Source: Pycnopodia helianthoides
Taxonomy: Eukaryota; Echinodermata; Asteroidea; Forcipulatida; Asteriidae
NCBI GenBank assembly: GCA_032158295.1
Contig: CM063262.1
Span: forward strand, 9,309,977-9,373,976
Length of the DNA stretch: 64,000 nucleotides
Direction of reading: 5' to 3'
In this document: positions 1 through 12,030 of the stretch, one piece after another
Position numbering within the stretch: the first letter of the stretch is position 1
Layout: each line of letters opens with the position of its first letter
Translations under genes and position numbers: made by a program
The notes under the pieces: model-generated
What the model saw: only the letters and a program-made list of their open reading frames with translations
Told to the model about the DNA's origin: nothing
The model's database searches: none

Positions 1-261
1 GGTTTCTAGAATTACTTCAAAGACATGTTTCCCATTCCCATGCAGAAGTGTATTTTCCTGTTGTGACTCATGAATGGCAGACAAGCGATCAAACGTTCAC
101 GCTCAGTTCTCTTGACGCTCAGTTTTCTTGAAACACATTAATTTTGCAATTACCGTTGCTTTACGCCCTCTATCCGGTAAATTTCTGTTGCATCCTTAGT
201 CCGAGCCCACGACGATTTGTAATTGCAGCTAAACATGAATGTGTGCATATTAAGCAATTTC

Positions 262-657
262 TTAAAGGAACATTACAGAATTGGTTTTTGCTAACAGAAC
301 AGTTGCTGGCAGTGTAAGCACTTTTTGTAATCCACCATATACATAAACTGACAAACCTGTAGAAGTTTGAGATCGATCGGCCATCTGGGTCAAGAGAAAA
401 TAGTGAAAAAACCGATTACACATTTTGCGAGAAATCATATAGATTCAACAAAAGAATAAAACGCTCACTGAGCAATAAACTCCAATCGGAAAATTAGTTT
501 ATTCATTTCTCATTAAATATGGCATTTCAGACAGAAATATTTCAATGGATGTTTTCTACCATCATCATCATTAGACTGTGTAAGTTTTATGTAAATCTGT
601 GATCAAAAAATATATTTTACAAGTTTTTTTCTTACCAATTCTGTAATGTTCCTTTAA
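262..657 (+). mobile_element. R1 miniature element (TTAA-flanked)
   Basis: 396 bp including both TTAA. Ends are inverted: AGGAACATTACAGAATTGG at the left and its reverse complement at the right. A central palindrome GCTCACTGAGC-like block is present. No coding capacity. Lies in the FN3 gene intron. Confidence 0.88.
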
Positions 658-744
658 GTTTAAGATCCGTTAGAAATCATTAAAATGATTGTTGTTTCAA
701 CTGTTTACTTTTAATGATAACCAGATAAATGTGTTTGACTATAG

Positions 745-902
745 GTAAACCGTTGGCGCCCGTCATTAGCAGTAGCCCAGTTGGTAACCGGCGCCACGTA
801 TACAAGTTGACATGGACACAGCAGAATGGCCAGCCTCCGAATTACCCGGGCACCATCCCAGTTACCTCGTACACAATCCTTTACCGTGGTTGGTGGAGAG
901 AC
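745..902 (+). CDS. FN3 domain exon, N-terminal half
   Basis: Acceptor ..gactatag at 744, donor gtaagt at 903. The exon enters with two bases completing a Gly codon (phase 1) and leaves on a codon boundary. The translation carries the FN3 strand A proline (PLAP), the strand B tryptophan (YKLTW) and a strand C segment (TSYTILYRGWWRD). The frame stays open into the intron as far as a stop at about 1110, so the donor and not a stop defines the exon end. Confidence 0.82.
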
Positions 903-3900
903 GTAAGTCAAACAGTATCTGGTCTGGATCCCTGTATCAATGTCTTGTTTTCATTGCGAATCATTTCCAGCCTGCAGGGGGAAATAAAAACACCACAATC
1001 ATCCTCTAGAAATTATACAAAAGTATATGGTAGACTTGTGTTAGTAGGAAGGTGCCAGGCATTTTGTGAATGTTCATATCAAAATGTGTACTTCAATTGC
1101 ACGGCATTTTAAATAAGTAGCGATCATTCCGGGGTCTACGAAATGATATTTTTTTAACTTCAATAGTTATCCGTCCTTCACTTTATTTAACCAACCGTGT
1201 GGGGCACTGACGTTTTCAATGAATGCATGGTGTTTTTAAACCAAGACACGTGTGTGTGTAAGAAGTTCCCGAAGAACCTCCGCACATTGTTTTAATCAGG
1301 GTAATTAGCCCTAATTACGTTCCCATATTTTCCTCACATCTGATATACCAAGTGCAACTTAAGTCAAAGGGTGAACCTACATGATTATGGTCACACTATA
1401 GCCGTTTGTCCCTAATAATAATAATAATAATATTGGGTTTTATATAGCGCTTTATACACCATGTCTCAAAGCGCTTCCAACATTATTACCTTGATCACTG
1501 GGCCATTTCATTCCTTAAACCATCTCAGCTCCCTGGAGAGTATACAACCTGTGCTGCCAAATATGTAGCGCACTAAGCTAAATCAATCACAAGAACCATC
1601 TCTGCCCTCACAGGTACCCATTTACCCCTGGGTGGAGAGAAGCAATTATAGTAAAGTGTCTTGCTCAGGGACACATGTGTCACGACCATGATTCGAACCC
1701 ACACTCTGCTGAACAGAAACACCAGAGCTTGAGTTCGGTGCTCTTATCCCGGCCACGACACCCCAGACACCAACACACCATGACAAAGGCGATGTGGTAT
1801 ACGCGCGTAGCCAATCTTCCCAGATGGAATACAAGGTGTCTAAACTTTCCGATCCTAGTCCAAACCCATCTTATTCAACCCATAGCAACGGAGGCCCATC
1901 TATGACTGGAGCCGACCATTTGGAAGGTAAACAAATTATGAATATTCATTTTTTGAATGGAGGTTTATCCAAACACACAAAATTCCCCGGAAGGTTTACA
2001 TCTACAAATTGTTATTCCGCTGCAGTCCACAAAAGACCGACGAAAGGTTTACTCACTGGACGACGAGAGCAACCTACTGGAAGAGATAACTTTCCCTGAC
2101 GAAGACAAGGCTCAACAGTCATGTACCCTCACTGACCTTCGACACAATGCCACGTATGACCTCCAGCTCTTTGCGGTCAATGAGTACGGGGATGGCGACG
2201 CCGTCAATTTAACGTTTTATACTGCTCTGGGTGAGTAACTTACACATACTTTATGGAAACAATATTAAAAGTACTGAAGAAAGAGGACTAGAATTTACAC
2301 TTCTTAACATCGGTAATTTGGAATCTGTGCAAACCCAACCTCGTCCCCAGGGTGTGTCGAGCAGTACGAGGTTGACCGCTCTCTCACCCTGGTATTGGAT
2401 CATTTGCATATCCACAATTTCGGGTACGTATGCAAAATAGATTAGTCTGGCTGCTTTTCGAAATTCACATCTTTGTCATGGTCTCGTGGTCCGGTACCAG
2501 ATTTAATAGCCTGTTTGTACAATGGTTGCCGGCCGGCTGTTTTACAAAGGTTAATATTTGTTTTGTCCAATCACGTCACAGGTCCAAGTAAGGAGTTTCC
2601 CTCCCAGGGTTTACTATTGTAAACATGGTTGGAAATAAAGTAAACCATGGGGACGAGGTTGGTGCAAACCCTGCTTGAGTTATGTCTATAATTGGTCACT
2701 AATTTGTTGAAATATCTACGTTCTTCTCCCTTTTTAAAATTTTGTTTATAAAACCGAGGTTTCAGTTGAGGTTCTATTTTGACTTTTTAATATTTGTCAT
2801 TACCCTTACGATGTTTTGCCTGTTTTTTCTGATACAACATCGTACCTAGTCAACGCTCGAACGAATTTAAATAAGACAAGAGAAGCGAACAAACGAAAAT
2901 ATCCATGCTTTTCTGAAACTCACTGGAATACTCTTTGTCGAAGTAACTTCTAGATAAAACTTTAATTTTACATAGGATTGATGATTGCATAACATGCCCG
3001 AATTGAGGCAGGGGACCTGAAGCTGTTGAACAAATCGGGTTATGTAGACCTTATGCACATGACGTCATTTGAGTAGGGTGCCCTCGGCTAGAGGTCAAAA
3101 AAGGCAGACTGGTCCCTGTCTTCATCCGCAAGGTTAGCCTCGAAATGTGACTTCAGATGTTCGGGCTAAACAGAAGGTTGACCATTGACCCATTCTGTTG
3201 TTGCATCATCGTTTTACCTCTAAAGATGGCGGCGCAATGTCGTCAGAATGCATAAGGTCTATTGGTCATACAGATATGAAAAACAATTCAAGTGGAATGC
3301 TCAGCTTCAATTCGGTCATGGTATTAGCATCTCTTTCAATGATGAGACTTTGGGTACGCTGGGTGATAGATGACCTACCAGGTCATCAATGCCTTGTTTT
3401 GGGGATTGACCCATGTTTTAGAAACATTTCCAGGTAGTCTGCTGCCATCTAGCGTCCAAAAGTCTTCAAAAGTTTGAAACACTTGAGCATGAGGTGGATT
3501 TCACAAAGAGCTAAGATTGATCTTAACTGTGCATTAATCTTAATTGCTTTGCAAAGCGTGATGCCATAATACCAATCACTATGGTAATATTAACATCTCA
3601 TCGTAAAATGAATCCCAGTGCTTTGTGAAATCGACCCCATGATATGATGTGCATTAAAATGTTATGTTATACGCACCATTGCACCTCTTGCGCACTCACC
3701 ACACTCGACCCGATAGCCAAGAATGATAGCAACAGCACAGGTAATGTCACACCCACAAGCACACCCATTTTGTTGTATATAATAACCCTGCATACTAAAC
3801 CATGTGTCATTTGTGCATGTCTTTCTTGTTGATTTAAAGACACTTTTTGCAAGGTTGCTGTGTTTCTATTTCTCAGTTCAAAGGTCCGTTTTAGTTTGTG

Positions 3901-6900
3901 TTTAACTACATTGACCTATTCGAGTTTTTGTTTGGCCATTCAACATGTAATTAACATCAGAGAAAAAGACAGAAACAAACATTAAGTGACGGAAATGAAT
4001 TCTTTCTACAGACCAACTTATTAACACAAACCTATAAGATGTTCATTATTTAAGTTTAATGATGTTTGGACACACTTCAGCCTTTTTATAAAGTATAGAC
4101 AGATAACCACCATACTTTGTTTTAATCTAGAAATGCAATATAAATGTTGTTTTCGATGCATGCACAAATTAATTTGCATGTTTTTAACAGCTTGCCTGTT
4201 GGTATACTAACTTTTAATTTATCTTTGAAACTAACACTAGACACACTTAGGTATGTCTTGAAGATTTAGCTTACTGTGTTGTTCTTTTTCTCTTAATACT
4301 AACATTGTATCAATTTCAAACCGTTGTTCATAAACACCTGGTACAGTTTATTCATTCTGGTTGGCCAAGAGGAGATCACGTGACCATATTTAACGTGCGA
4401 TATAAACACGGTTAACCGTGTATTGAGTCAAAAGAGGGACTTTGAGTTGATTGCGGATGGAGTGCGCAAATTTCACGGCCCAAATTGAGTTGGAACGGCG
4501 CATTGGCTCGCGCAAGTTGAAACTCGCGCACATGGTTGGAAAATTGCGCAAGAAACTATAGTGCTCAACGCATACAAAACTAATTCAACGCAGAGTCTAA
4601 ACTGTCAGACTTGCTCTTATTTTTTAGAAGATTTGTTGATGTTTTTAAAGAATTGTACTAATAAATGGGAGCAAACAAGTGTTGACGTCCAATTAAAACC
4701 TTGCAGGGTCGTGGCCGTGCGATAAAAGACCTTGCCTTTGGCTCCGTCCTTTATCGCCAGGCCACTACTTGCCAGATCGTCACCGCTCTTTTACTCCATT
4801 GCCAATTTTATTTACAAAATGTCTGTCCTAATGAAGAACTTTTGTGTAAGACAGCCAATTTTTTGATTTATGTTTGTATATGTTTCCATCACATCAAACA
4901 TCACAGGCCTGGAATTTCACTTGTAAGAGGGCAAGGCCATTTTCACTTCGCAAAGGGCACTTCCATTAGAAAATCTTCAAGTCTATGGGAGACTTTTGAT
5001 GGGACACCAGGGCCAAGACCAGGGCAACAGAGGCCATTGCTTTCGTGGCCTCCGTGTAATTCCAGGCCTGCATCAATACGAATGGTTTGTTATACAGCGA
5101 TCCTAGCTGGGTCAAAGCGCTGTACAACATTATAACCTCTGTTCAGGCATACTTATACTATGCCTCAAACTTTCTCAACTCCCTGGGGAGCATCCAACCT
5201 CAATGGGGTGTTTAGCGCTAAGGGGTTGGTCCATAAGTACCGCCTCAGCCCTCAAAGGTTCCCAGTTTTACACCTGGGTTTTGTGAATAATTTGTTGGCT
5301 ATATGTTTCTTGCTAAGGAACACAATTTAGTGCCATGATCAGGATTCAAACCCGCACTCTGGTGTTGGTCGATAAAACTATACGAAGCTTGAACTGCGTT
5401 TCGGACAAGCTCAAACAGCGCCCTCATGGGATGAAGACACGTGATCGGATACAAGTTTCAGTTTTAAATATAAGTGTCAAATCTGAATCAAAATGAAAAA
5501 AATACGTTTAGTAGAGCCTTTACACAATGTGTGGCTTTAAGGGAGTGTATAGTCACAACAGCGCGCCACCAAGAGTTTTTCCTTGGAAGGTCCTTGTTTA
5601 AAAAGAGGTGATTTTAAGGATTAACATTGAACAGGAAAATTGATTTGTTTTATTTTACTTTTGATAAGTCTCTCAGATATTTACCATTCCTTCCCACACG
5701 CCAACAGAGAATAAAATCATTGTCTGAAATTTGACAAAAATTTACATTTCTTATATTATTTGATAATGTTACAACCTCTACAAACAATGTTTAGCTTTTA
5801 TTTGTCTACACTTTTTCTCGCGAATGTCTGTCTTTTCTGTATTTTATTATTTTGCTTGTCATTATTCTTTTGCAGATGAAACAACAACACCTAACGATGT
5901 AGCTATCCAGGGACCTATATCATCATCATCAAGTAAATCCTTATAATTTATTTTCATATAGTTAGTTGTATAATTATATAATTCCGGCTAACTCAGTGCT
6001 TTTAATCTCTGCCTTTCTTCTCTGTTGACCCTGGTTCGAATCCCATCAGAGACCGGAGCCTTGAATGTGTTATGGGCTTTCAGTCCCTACTTGACTGCGT
6101 GGGTTTTCCCCTCTTGATGTTTTCCTCCCACATCTAAAATTGAACAATTCTTCTCGTTTTTTACTCACCATTCTGTTATTGGCGCATGTTATTGGCATTT
6201 GTGTTGGCATAAGCAGTTTGAAACAGACAATTCTATTTTAAAAATAATATATTTATAGAGGTTTTTTTTTAAAGATAATATTAGGCAAAATGTTTTTAAT
6301 GTTCATAATTTTTTATTTATCAAGAAGGGGGTCAATAAACTAAAATTAAAGGGTCACAGGATGTTTTTTTTAATTGTTGATGACGTTAATAACCAAAGAA
6401 CACAATTAAGAAACACCTTGGTTCGCCCTAGAAACAGTGTTTTCAGGTTCCAAAATGTATATCCAGTCTAGTCTAAAAGGTTTACCAAGACACCCTAGAA
6501 AAGAGAAACGCATATCAATATTTATAAGATCACACTCGACCTTAAAGGAACATTACAGAATTGGTTTTTGCTAACAAAACAGTTGCTGGCAGTGTAAGCA
6601 CTTTATGTAATCCACCATATACATAAACTGACAAACCTGTAGAAGTTTGAGATCGATCGGCCATCTGGGTCACGAGAAAATAGTGAAAAACCGATTACAC
6701 ATTTGAAATCACAATGAAATCACAATAGATTCAACAAATGAATAAAACGCTCATTGAGCGATAAACTCCAATCGGAAAATTAGTTTATTTGTTTCTCATC
6801 AAATATGGCATTTCATACAGAAATATTTAAAGGGATGTTTTCTACTATCATCATCATTAGACTGTGTAAGTTTTATGTAAATCTGTGCTCAAAAAGTATA

Positions 6901-7742
6901 TTTTACAAGTTTTTTTCTTACCAATTCTGTAATGTTCCTTTAACTTTGATATGACGACGCAAGGTTCAGTGACGGGCCCAAAATGTATAAGTATTAGAAA
7001 ATCATTATTTGGAATAAGCGCATGGATATACATAAATACAAAATTATCATGCATAATGGCACACCAGTGGTGGGTGATAATGACCATCAAAATAATTTTC
7101 CGGGTGTGTCCTTTGTCACGTAAAATTAGTATGGGCCTGAAATAACGTGGCCACAGCTGAGCTTTGCAATGCAGATGAAGCTAATATAATATTTATAAAT
7201 GACTAATTTCGGATTACAGACAACGTATGGACTGGTTATCATTGAAGGTTACAAAATAATAATTTGAATTTGAAAACTTGTTATTTATAGTTTTCATACA
7301 TTAGTATAATATCAGTATATTATCCATCAAATTACATTTAACTACCTGTACTTTTTTTTTTTAGAATGTAACTTGTTTTTTGTGATCGTTGTTATACACA
7401 ACGTCATGAAACTGGGGCAGTTTAAATTATGTTTTTTTTTTTTTTTTTTTAAACTTGAGGGAAAGGATATGATAAATACTAGTTATGTTTTTAATCGGGT
7501 GTAAATGACCCCCCCCCCCAAATATTCTTCGAGCGTTCGTTAAAACATCCATACCTCATGCTGAAACTTAATACCAACACATCATTACATGATTTGAAAA
7601 CTGTCTTTATCAAAATGTACATCGGGCAATGTATTTTGTAGAATATCTAGAATCAAATGTGACTGTGGTTGACGGTGATTTTTTTTTTTTTTTTTTTTCT
7701 TTTTTCTTTCTACAGAGGACACAAAAGATCAAGACACACCTG
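745..7742 (+). CDS. Fibronectin type III domain protein, internal exons (partial gene)
   Basis: Four + strand exons can be chained: 745-902, 2026-2230, 5876-5932 and 7716-7742. Every junction has AG acceptor and GT donor signals and matching phase (1-0, 0-1, 1-1, 1-1). The first two make one complete FN3 fold of about 120 residues, and the last two make a Ser/Thr/Asp-rich linker of about 28 residues. A phase 1-1 FN3 module followed by flexible linkers is typical of the ectodomain of cell-surface or secreted adhesion and receptor proteins; which one cannot be told here. The 5' exons (signal peptide, other domains) lie left of the window and the 3' end is not confidently found. The gene runs towards the 3' end of the SLC37 gene, so the two are convergent. 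FN3 identity is firm; receptor status is inference. Confidence 0.75.
1411..1768 (-). mobile_element. tRNA-derived SINE, long copy
   Basis: On the - strand the head carries a tRNA-Ser/Leu-like box (tggccg..ataagagcac) and a B-box (gggttcgaatcatgg). A body of about 250 bp follows and ends in agcgctatataaaacc and a (TAT)n tail at 1411-1432. Confidence 0.7.
2026..2230 (+). CDS. FN3 domain exon, C-terminal half
   Basis: Acceptor ..ccgctgcag ending 2025, donor gtgagt at 2231. Phase 0 in, phase 1 out. It contains the conserved second half of an FN3 fold: CTLTDLRHNATYDLQLFAVN then EYGDGDAV, with the 'tyrosine corner' and the AxNxxGxG pattern before the last strand (NLTFYTALG). HNAT and NLT are possible N-glycosylation sites. 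It joins directly to the 745-902 exon without a frame break. Confidence 0.87.
2336..2667. mobile_element. Inverted-repeat element with CCTCGTCCCCAGGG tips
   Basis: Starts ccaacctcgtccccagggtg and ends ccatggggacgaggttggtg. Related sequence starts near 21460 (gcctcgttcccaggggtgg). In the FN3 gene intron. Confidence 0.6.
3048..3262 (-). mobile_element. CRE-bearing repeat family, copy 1
   Basis: Contains TGACGTCA at 3060-3067, gtagggtgccctcggctaga and gatggcggcg, matching copies at 10440, 11690 and 15768 in the opposite orientation. Confidence 0.5.
3488..3648. mobile_element. MITE with GATTTCACAAAGAGCTAAG tips
   Basis: Left end ggatttcacaaagagctaag, right end agtgctttgtgaaatcgacc. Related copies at 13138 and 49729. 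Confidence 0.65.
5150..5420 (-). mobile_element. Degenerate SINE body
   Basis: Matches the body of the 1411 SINE (ctccctggggagcatccaac, cacctggg, gattcaaacccgcactctg) but the head is eroded. Confidence 0.5.
5876..5932 (+). CDS. Linker exon of the FN3 gene (57 bp)
   Basis: A good polypyrimidine tract and acceptor (ttattcttttgcag, ending 5875) and donor gtaaat at 5933 bound 57 bp, an exact multiple of three, with phase 1 on both sides. It encodes a Thr/Ser-rich stretch (DETTTPNDVAIQ...SSSS) with no recognisable fold, as expected of a stalk or linker. Being symmetric it can be skipped without a frameshift. Confidence 0.6.
5985..6150 (+). mobile_element. Second tRNA-like SINE family, copy 1
   Basis: ggctaactcagtgc resembles an A box and ccctggttcgaatcccatc a B box, followed by tcagtccctacttgactgcg, tgggttttcccc and tttcctcccacatctaaa. 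Confidence 0.55.
6542..6943 (+). mobile_element. R1 miniature element
   Basis: Full-length copy with both inverted tips and TTAA, in the intron between the 57-bp and 27-bp FN3 gene exons. Confidence 0.88.
7680..7711 (+). repeat. Poly-T / polypyrimidine tract
   Basis: Eighteen or more T followed by CTTTTTTCTTTC, immediately before the acceptor of the 27-bp microexon. Confidence 0.9.
7716..7742 (+). CDS. 27-bp microexon of the FN3 gene
   Basis: A very long T/C tract (7680-7711) leads into acceptor ctacag at 7715; donor gtaagg at 7743. The nine-codon exon is phase 1-1 and extends the linker (KDTKDQDTPG). It is too short for coding statistics, so the call rests on strong splice signals and phase match with the preceding exon. 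Confidence 0.5.
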
Positions 7743-8069
7743 GTAAGGAAACAATTAGATTGATAGTTTTGCGGGAGTAACACAAAGTATCACTTTTGTG
7801 AGTATGTACGGATCTGAGAAGGAACGGTAGTTTTACTCACCGACGTTTCGATTATGCTCTATTTGTCGACAGGATATTTCTGGGAATTTGTATTATTATA
7901 TTTTTAATAACGAAACCAAGGATGCCTCATAAGTGAACTTAGTCACTGTAGCTCGCAAGTCTGAGGGAACCTGTAAACAAGGGTGCTTGCTATGTGAACC
8001 AGAAACAGCGGGATTAACCCGTCTTTTACTTCACTACCAATCCTAGTAAACGGAACATACGGTTTAATG

Positions 8070-8213
8070 TCCCATTCGAAGGACAAATGTATTACGGTAA
8101 AGTGTCTTGCTCAAGGACACAAGTGTCACTGCCGGGACTTGAACCCACACTCTGCTGATCACAAACACCAGAGCTTACACCCGGTGCTCTTAACCGCTCG
8201 GCCACGACATGCC
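8070..8213 (-). mobile_element. tRNA-derived SINE head fragment
   Basis: The - strand gives gtggccgagcggttaagagc (tRNA-like A box) and gggttcaagtcccggc (B box). Confidence 0.7.
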
Positions 8214-8556
8214 ACGATTACCTAAACTATGTAAATGTAGAATCCCAGTGAACAGATCGGGGCGTGAGGCATTGGATGCAGAGCTGGGGCGTTGGGTGTG
8301 ACTCCGTATAGGAAAACTTAGTTAGACGTGAAATGTCTTCCTTGGGTGTTTTAGAATCGGGCTTAGACGATTTCCTGGGGGGTACATCTGTACAATATGA
8401 AAATACTGTGTTAAATTATTGGAATATTGGTGGGGGGTTACCTTTGCCCCATATCAGGCATGGTATAATCGCTTAAACACTTTCCCATCTAATATTTCCC
8501 GTCTGTTCGTTTCGACACCAGAGCTCTAGTTTCAAACTCTTCCTTCTCCTTCCCAG

Positions 8557-8617
8557 AAAAAGGGTGTTTACCAGGTCCTTACACAATAGACTCACGCTCA
8601 CGCCCTGATGACGATCG
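8557..8617 (+). CDS. Weak candidate next exon of the FN3 gene
   Basis: A pyrimidine-rich acceptor (cttccttctccttcccag) is followed by a phase-1-compatible frame reading EKGCLPGPYTIDSRSRPDD. A possible donor (cg|gtgacc) at 8618 comes just before an in-frame TGA. It could be a further exon, a terminal exon ending at the TGA (8618-8620), or chance. No homology is recognised. Confidence 0.2.
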
Positions 8618-9003
8618 GTGACCATCAGGTGACAAACACATGCACCGTTACAATCGTAAATCACTGGCTCTTTGTGTAGTCATGTTAGTTACTCACACAC
8701 CAGACTATACACGGTGTTACGTCACATCCTGAAGCTGGTTAGGATGGTCAATGGAAACAATACCCAATTGATTGTTGCAGTATCGGAAACTGAGTACGTC
8801 ATTTGGTCAACGAAATCCTCCTATAAATATTGCAAAACATTTACTTCAAATTACCTATGTATTTAGTCTTGATTGGCGACGCTAGTTTTTATATCAGTCG
8901 CCGGTAGAGTGCGCAACATCAACTGACTCGGAGGGACTGGGCCAGTCTACAAATCTGGTTTAAAAGTCCAGATGTTTGTTTGATGCAGATATCTCTTCTC
9001 CAG

Positions 9004-9241
9004 TAATTCGTGTGTGAAATCGACGACTACGTTAACAAAGCGAATGTCGCCAATCAAGACTACATTTATACTCGTCAACGCTGGTTCACGAGCGACATCA
9101 ATTTTTCAATATTTTCGTCATTCAAAAACAAATCTTTTCAGCAAAAAGCTGGCAGAACACCGATGCAGGGAACGCAGCACCCGTTACCAGAGCCAGTTTA
9201 GTCACAACCGTGACGTCATTAATTATTCTTCTCCGATGCAT
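9004..9241 (+). CDS. Weak candidate coding segment, two overlapping open frames
   Basis: After an acceptor-like tctcttctccag (to 9003) two frames stay open. One (to a TGA at 9241) is phase-compatible with the 8557-8617 candidate and ends ..VINYSSPMH. The other (9010-9201) has more gene-like third positions and reads CEIDDYVNKANVANQDYIYT, but is blocked by TAA at 9004. A short motif here (gtcttgattggcgac) also occurs nearby at 8869 in inverted orientation, so repeat-derived sequence is possible. No family recognised. Confidence 0.15.
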
Positions 9242-9249
9242 TGATTTCT

Positions 9250-11060
9250 ACAAATGAGTGTCGTCATCCACCCTGGAACGAGGTAGCTTGTCTGCATGGG
9301 TTGATATGGAGGATCTAAGGGTTTCTGCTTCGAACCCATTGATCCATCACACCTTGAATAGGGTTTAATATTGTTTATCTTGACAGTTAAATTAACGTGG
9401 AATAACCACAGTAGATAAAGCTTAGAGCCGCCACCAAGAAACGCAATTGTGGTTTTTATAACAATAAACAAAAATTAAAATAATTTCTAGAAATTCGAAA
9501 GCGCCTTTAGAAGTATAATCAGGAGGTTTTCAGACTATCATCAAACATAGAATAAATACCGGTAAACTACAAAAATGAACCTTTGTACAGGCGCTTGGTC
9601 CAGCTGCTGATGAAACCCCAGCAATAAACCTCCAGGCCGTACAAACGCTGAATTGAAATGAGAAAGAAAAGAAAGGATTTAACATCAAGAGGAAAACAAC
9701 TCTCACAGCAGCTGCTTGCATTGCTACAAAGTTGGTCATTTTAAACGGTCATTTAACCAATTCGTAAACTTATCAGATATTTACGGGGGAAACATGTTGT
9801 TCAATAATGTATGGCACACAACTTAGAAATAATGAAGCGCAAGCTAATTTAAACATTGGGGTAATCTTACAGGACACCTGCCAGTCAAGAAAGAGAAGAG
9901 AAAAACATAACGTGATGTTAACCAGGGCGCCACCAAAGTGTACCCTTGAGATCTCGTTTTCACTAATGTAAAAAAGATTTATAAAAAGAGAGCTTAAAGC
10001 AAGCTTGAAGCCTCGCATTTAAAAAGGTAGTTCGCACACGTCAACGGAGAACGCTGCCGACCAGGGCCCATTTTGATGGGATTTATCTAAGAATCGGCGC
10101 GTACGGAAGAAGGGAATACCGCGCTTACGTCAACGTAGGTTTAGCAGAGAACTTTTGCTTGTGCACGTGCGTACTTCACGTTACTTTTATAGGCATTCTT
10201 CGCTTAGGGTTACACAGCTAGCGTAGAAATGTGGCACTTGCCCTGCACGTGAAAAGTGATCGCAAGCACAGAATTCGGCGGTATAAAGCAGAACCATGAA
10301 GTTAGGACCTGGTGGCGCCCTGTATAAACCTTGTGGCGCACTGTATTGTTAAATCACTGTATTTTTTTAATCGGGGAGATAACAATTGTTATTGCAAATG
10401 GCTTGCACTTATCTCTGGTAACATGAGAAATGCCGGATCTGACAATGGTCAATATGCAATGACGTCATCACGCCGCCATTTTGGGAGGTAGGCCTATGCA
10501 ACAATGAAAAAAAAACACATAAATGTACGCAAGGCGCAAAAAATGGGACAATGACCTTTCTTTTGCAACGTCACAGCCCGAGATTTTGCCAACCGAGGCG
10601 GAAAAATATGGAAAGCCATAAATGCAAAACAAAAACAGATAGCCAGTTTTTAACAATGTTGCACAAATATTCAAAAATAGTGTTGAATTGTTGGAAACAA
10701 AGCAACCAATCATGAGAGGTGCTTTACTGAATTTTGTTGAAACATCTGTTAACACGATTGAGTGTTATGCTAACATTCGGCCCTCCATGCCAACCAGCAC
10801 GGTTTGTTTATCAACAAAAGAAAGGTCTATAATGACGAGGAACCTTGTTTTGACCTCTACCCGAGGAGAGGGCGCCCTACTCAAATGTCGTCGCTTGCAT
10901 GCGGTTTATATTCGTTCGTATCTTTTAACTTCCTATTAATAATAATCGTTTAATGATGGATTGTCCTCTTAGTGTCCCAAATAAAAGTTTACTTTCTCGA
11001 CTAAAGGAAAGACGATATCCATTAGTTGTTGGGGGCGTTTGTTCGTTTATTTGTTGGTTT
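9250..11060. other. No supported gene
   Basis: Contains two stretches open on the - strand (9530-9739, 9773-10018) with no recognisable domain or codon signature, and the CRE-bearing repeat at 10440. Nothing else recognised. Confidence 0.5.
10440..10905 (+). mobile_element. CRE-bearing repeat family, copy 2
   Basis: TGACGTCA at 10460-10467 followed by cacgccgccatttt; closes with gacctctacccgagg and gggcgccctactcaaatg. Longer than the other copies. Confidence 0.5.
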
Positions 11061-11071
11061 AGGGTTTTAAC

Positions 11072-11320
11072 TAGTCTTGGTTCCAAGACGCTCCAGTTGT
11101 GTAGTCACCCACGAACCACTCGCCACTAGAGGGCGCTATCATTCCAGTAACCGCTATCACACCACAGACCGCTATCACAGGAGTTGAGCGGTTCGTGCTG
11201 TGATAGCGGTTCCATGAATTATAGCGCCCTCTAGTGGCGAGTGGTTCGTGGGTGGTCGCGGTTTAGATAGGGATTAGGTTTTCGTGACTACACAACTGGA
11301 TCGTCTTGGAACCAAGACTA
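11072..11320. mobile_element. Palindromic MITE with 9-bp target duplication
   Basis: The two halves are reverse complements over most of their length (TAGTCTTGGTTCCAAGACG at the left, its complement at the right). It is flanked on both sides by GGTTTTAAC (11063-11071 and 11321-11329). A 9-bp duplication is typical of Mutator-like elements. Confidence 0.8.
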
Positions 11321-11689
11321 GGTTTTAACCGTCAATCGGTCAAAACAACTTTGGCGAAACAATTTGACGAATGCAAATTATTAAAAGGGTACAATTATTT
11401 ATACTTTTATTAAAATAAATTCAAGTGTAATTGATCAGAATCACAGCTAATTTATCACCCTCTCTTTATGAAAATGTCAGCAATGAGAGAAAAATAACAA
11501 TATAGAGAACTTTATGACTTAATCACAGTTTTATGATACATACAGTAATTTGGCAATGGCTGACATTACAAACAGTGAAATAGTACACAAATATTGACTG
11601 CCTCGAGTGCTTTGGTTAAAGCAACGACTCCCGAGATCAAATTCGGTCTAGTACGTCGCCCTCGCGGGGTTTTCAATCAAAAATCAAGA

Positions 11690-11850
11690 CACCATTGGCC
11701 TTATGCATTGACGTCATCAAGCCGCCATCTTAGAATTCAAACGATGATGCAACAATGTAAAACGCCCGGATTGGCCAATGAGGAACCTTCTGTTGACCTC
11801 TAGCTGAGGGCGCCCTACTCGGATTACGTCATATGCTTTAAGGTCCATAG
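11690..11850 (+). mobile_element. CRE-bearing repeat family, copy 3
   Basis: TGACGTCA at 11709-11716, tcaagccgccatctta, gacctctagctgagg, gggcgccctactc and a second tacgtca near the end. Confidence 0.55.
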
Positions 11851-12030
11851 TGACGCGCTTTACAATAAAATAAAAAAATCAGCAAAAAGTATGGGGGTGT
11901 TAAGATATAACATATACATAAAAACATGTTTTAATACACAACCATGAATATAATTGTAAATAATGACAGTGTCGTAGTTCAGTTAAAAGCAGCACAACTT
12001 TCAATGTATTTAACACGTTGCACGTGTATA

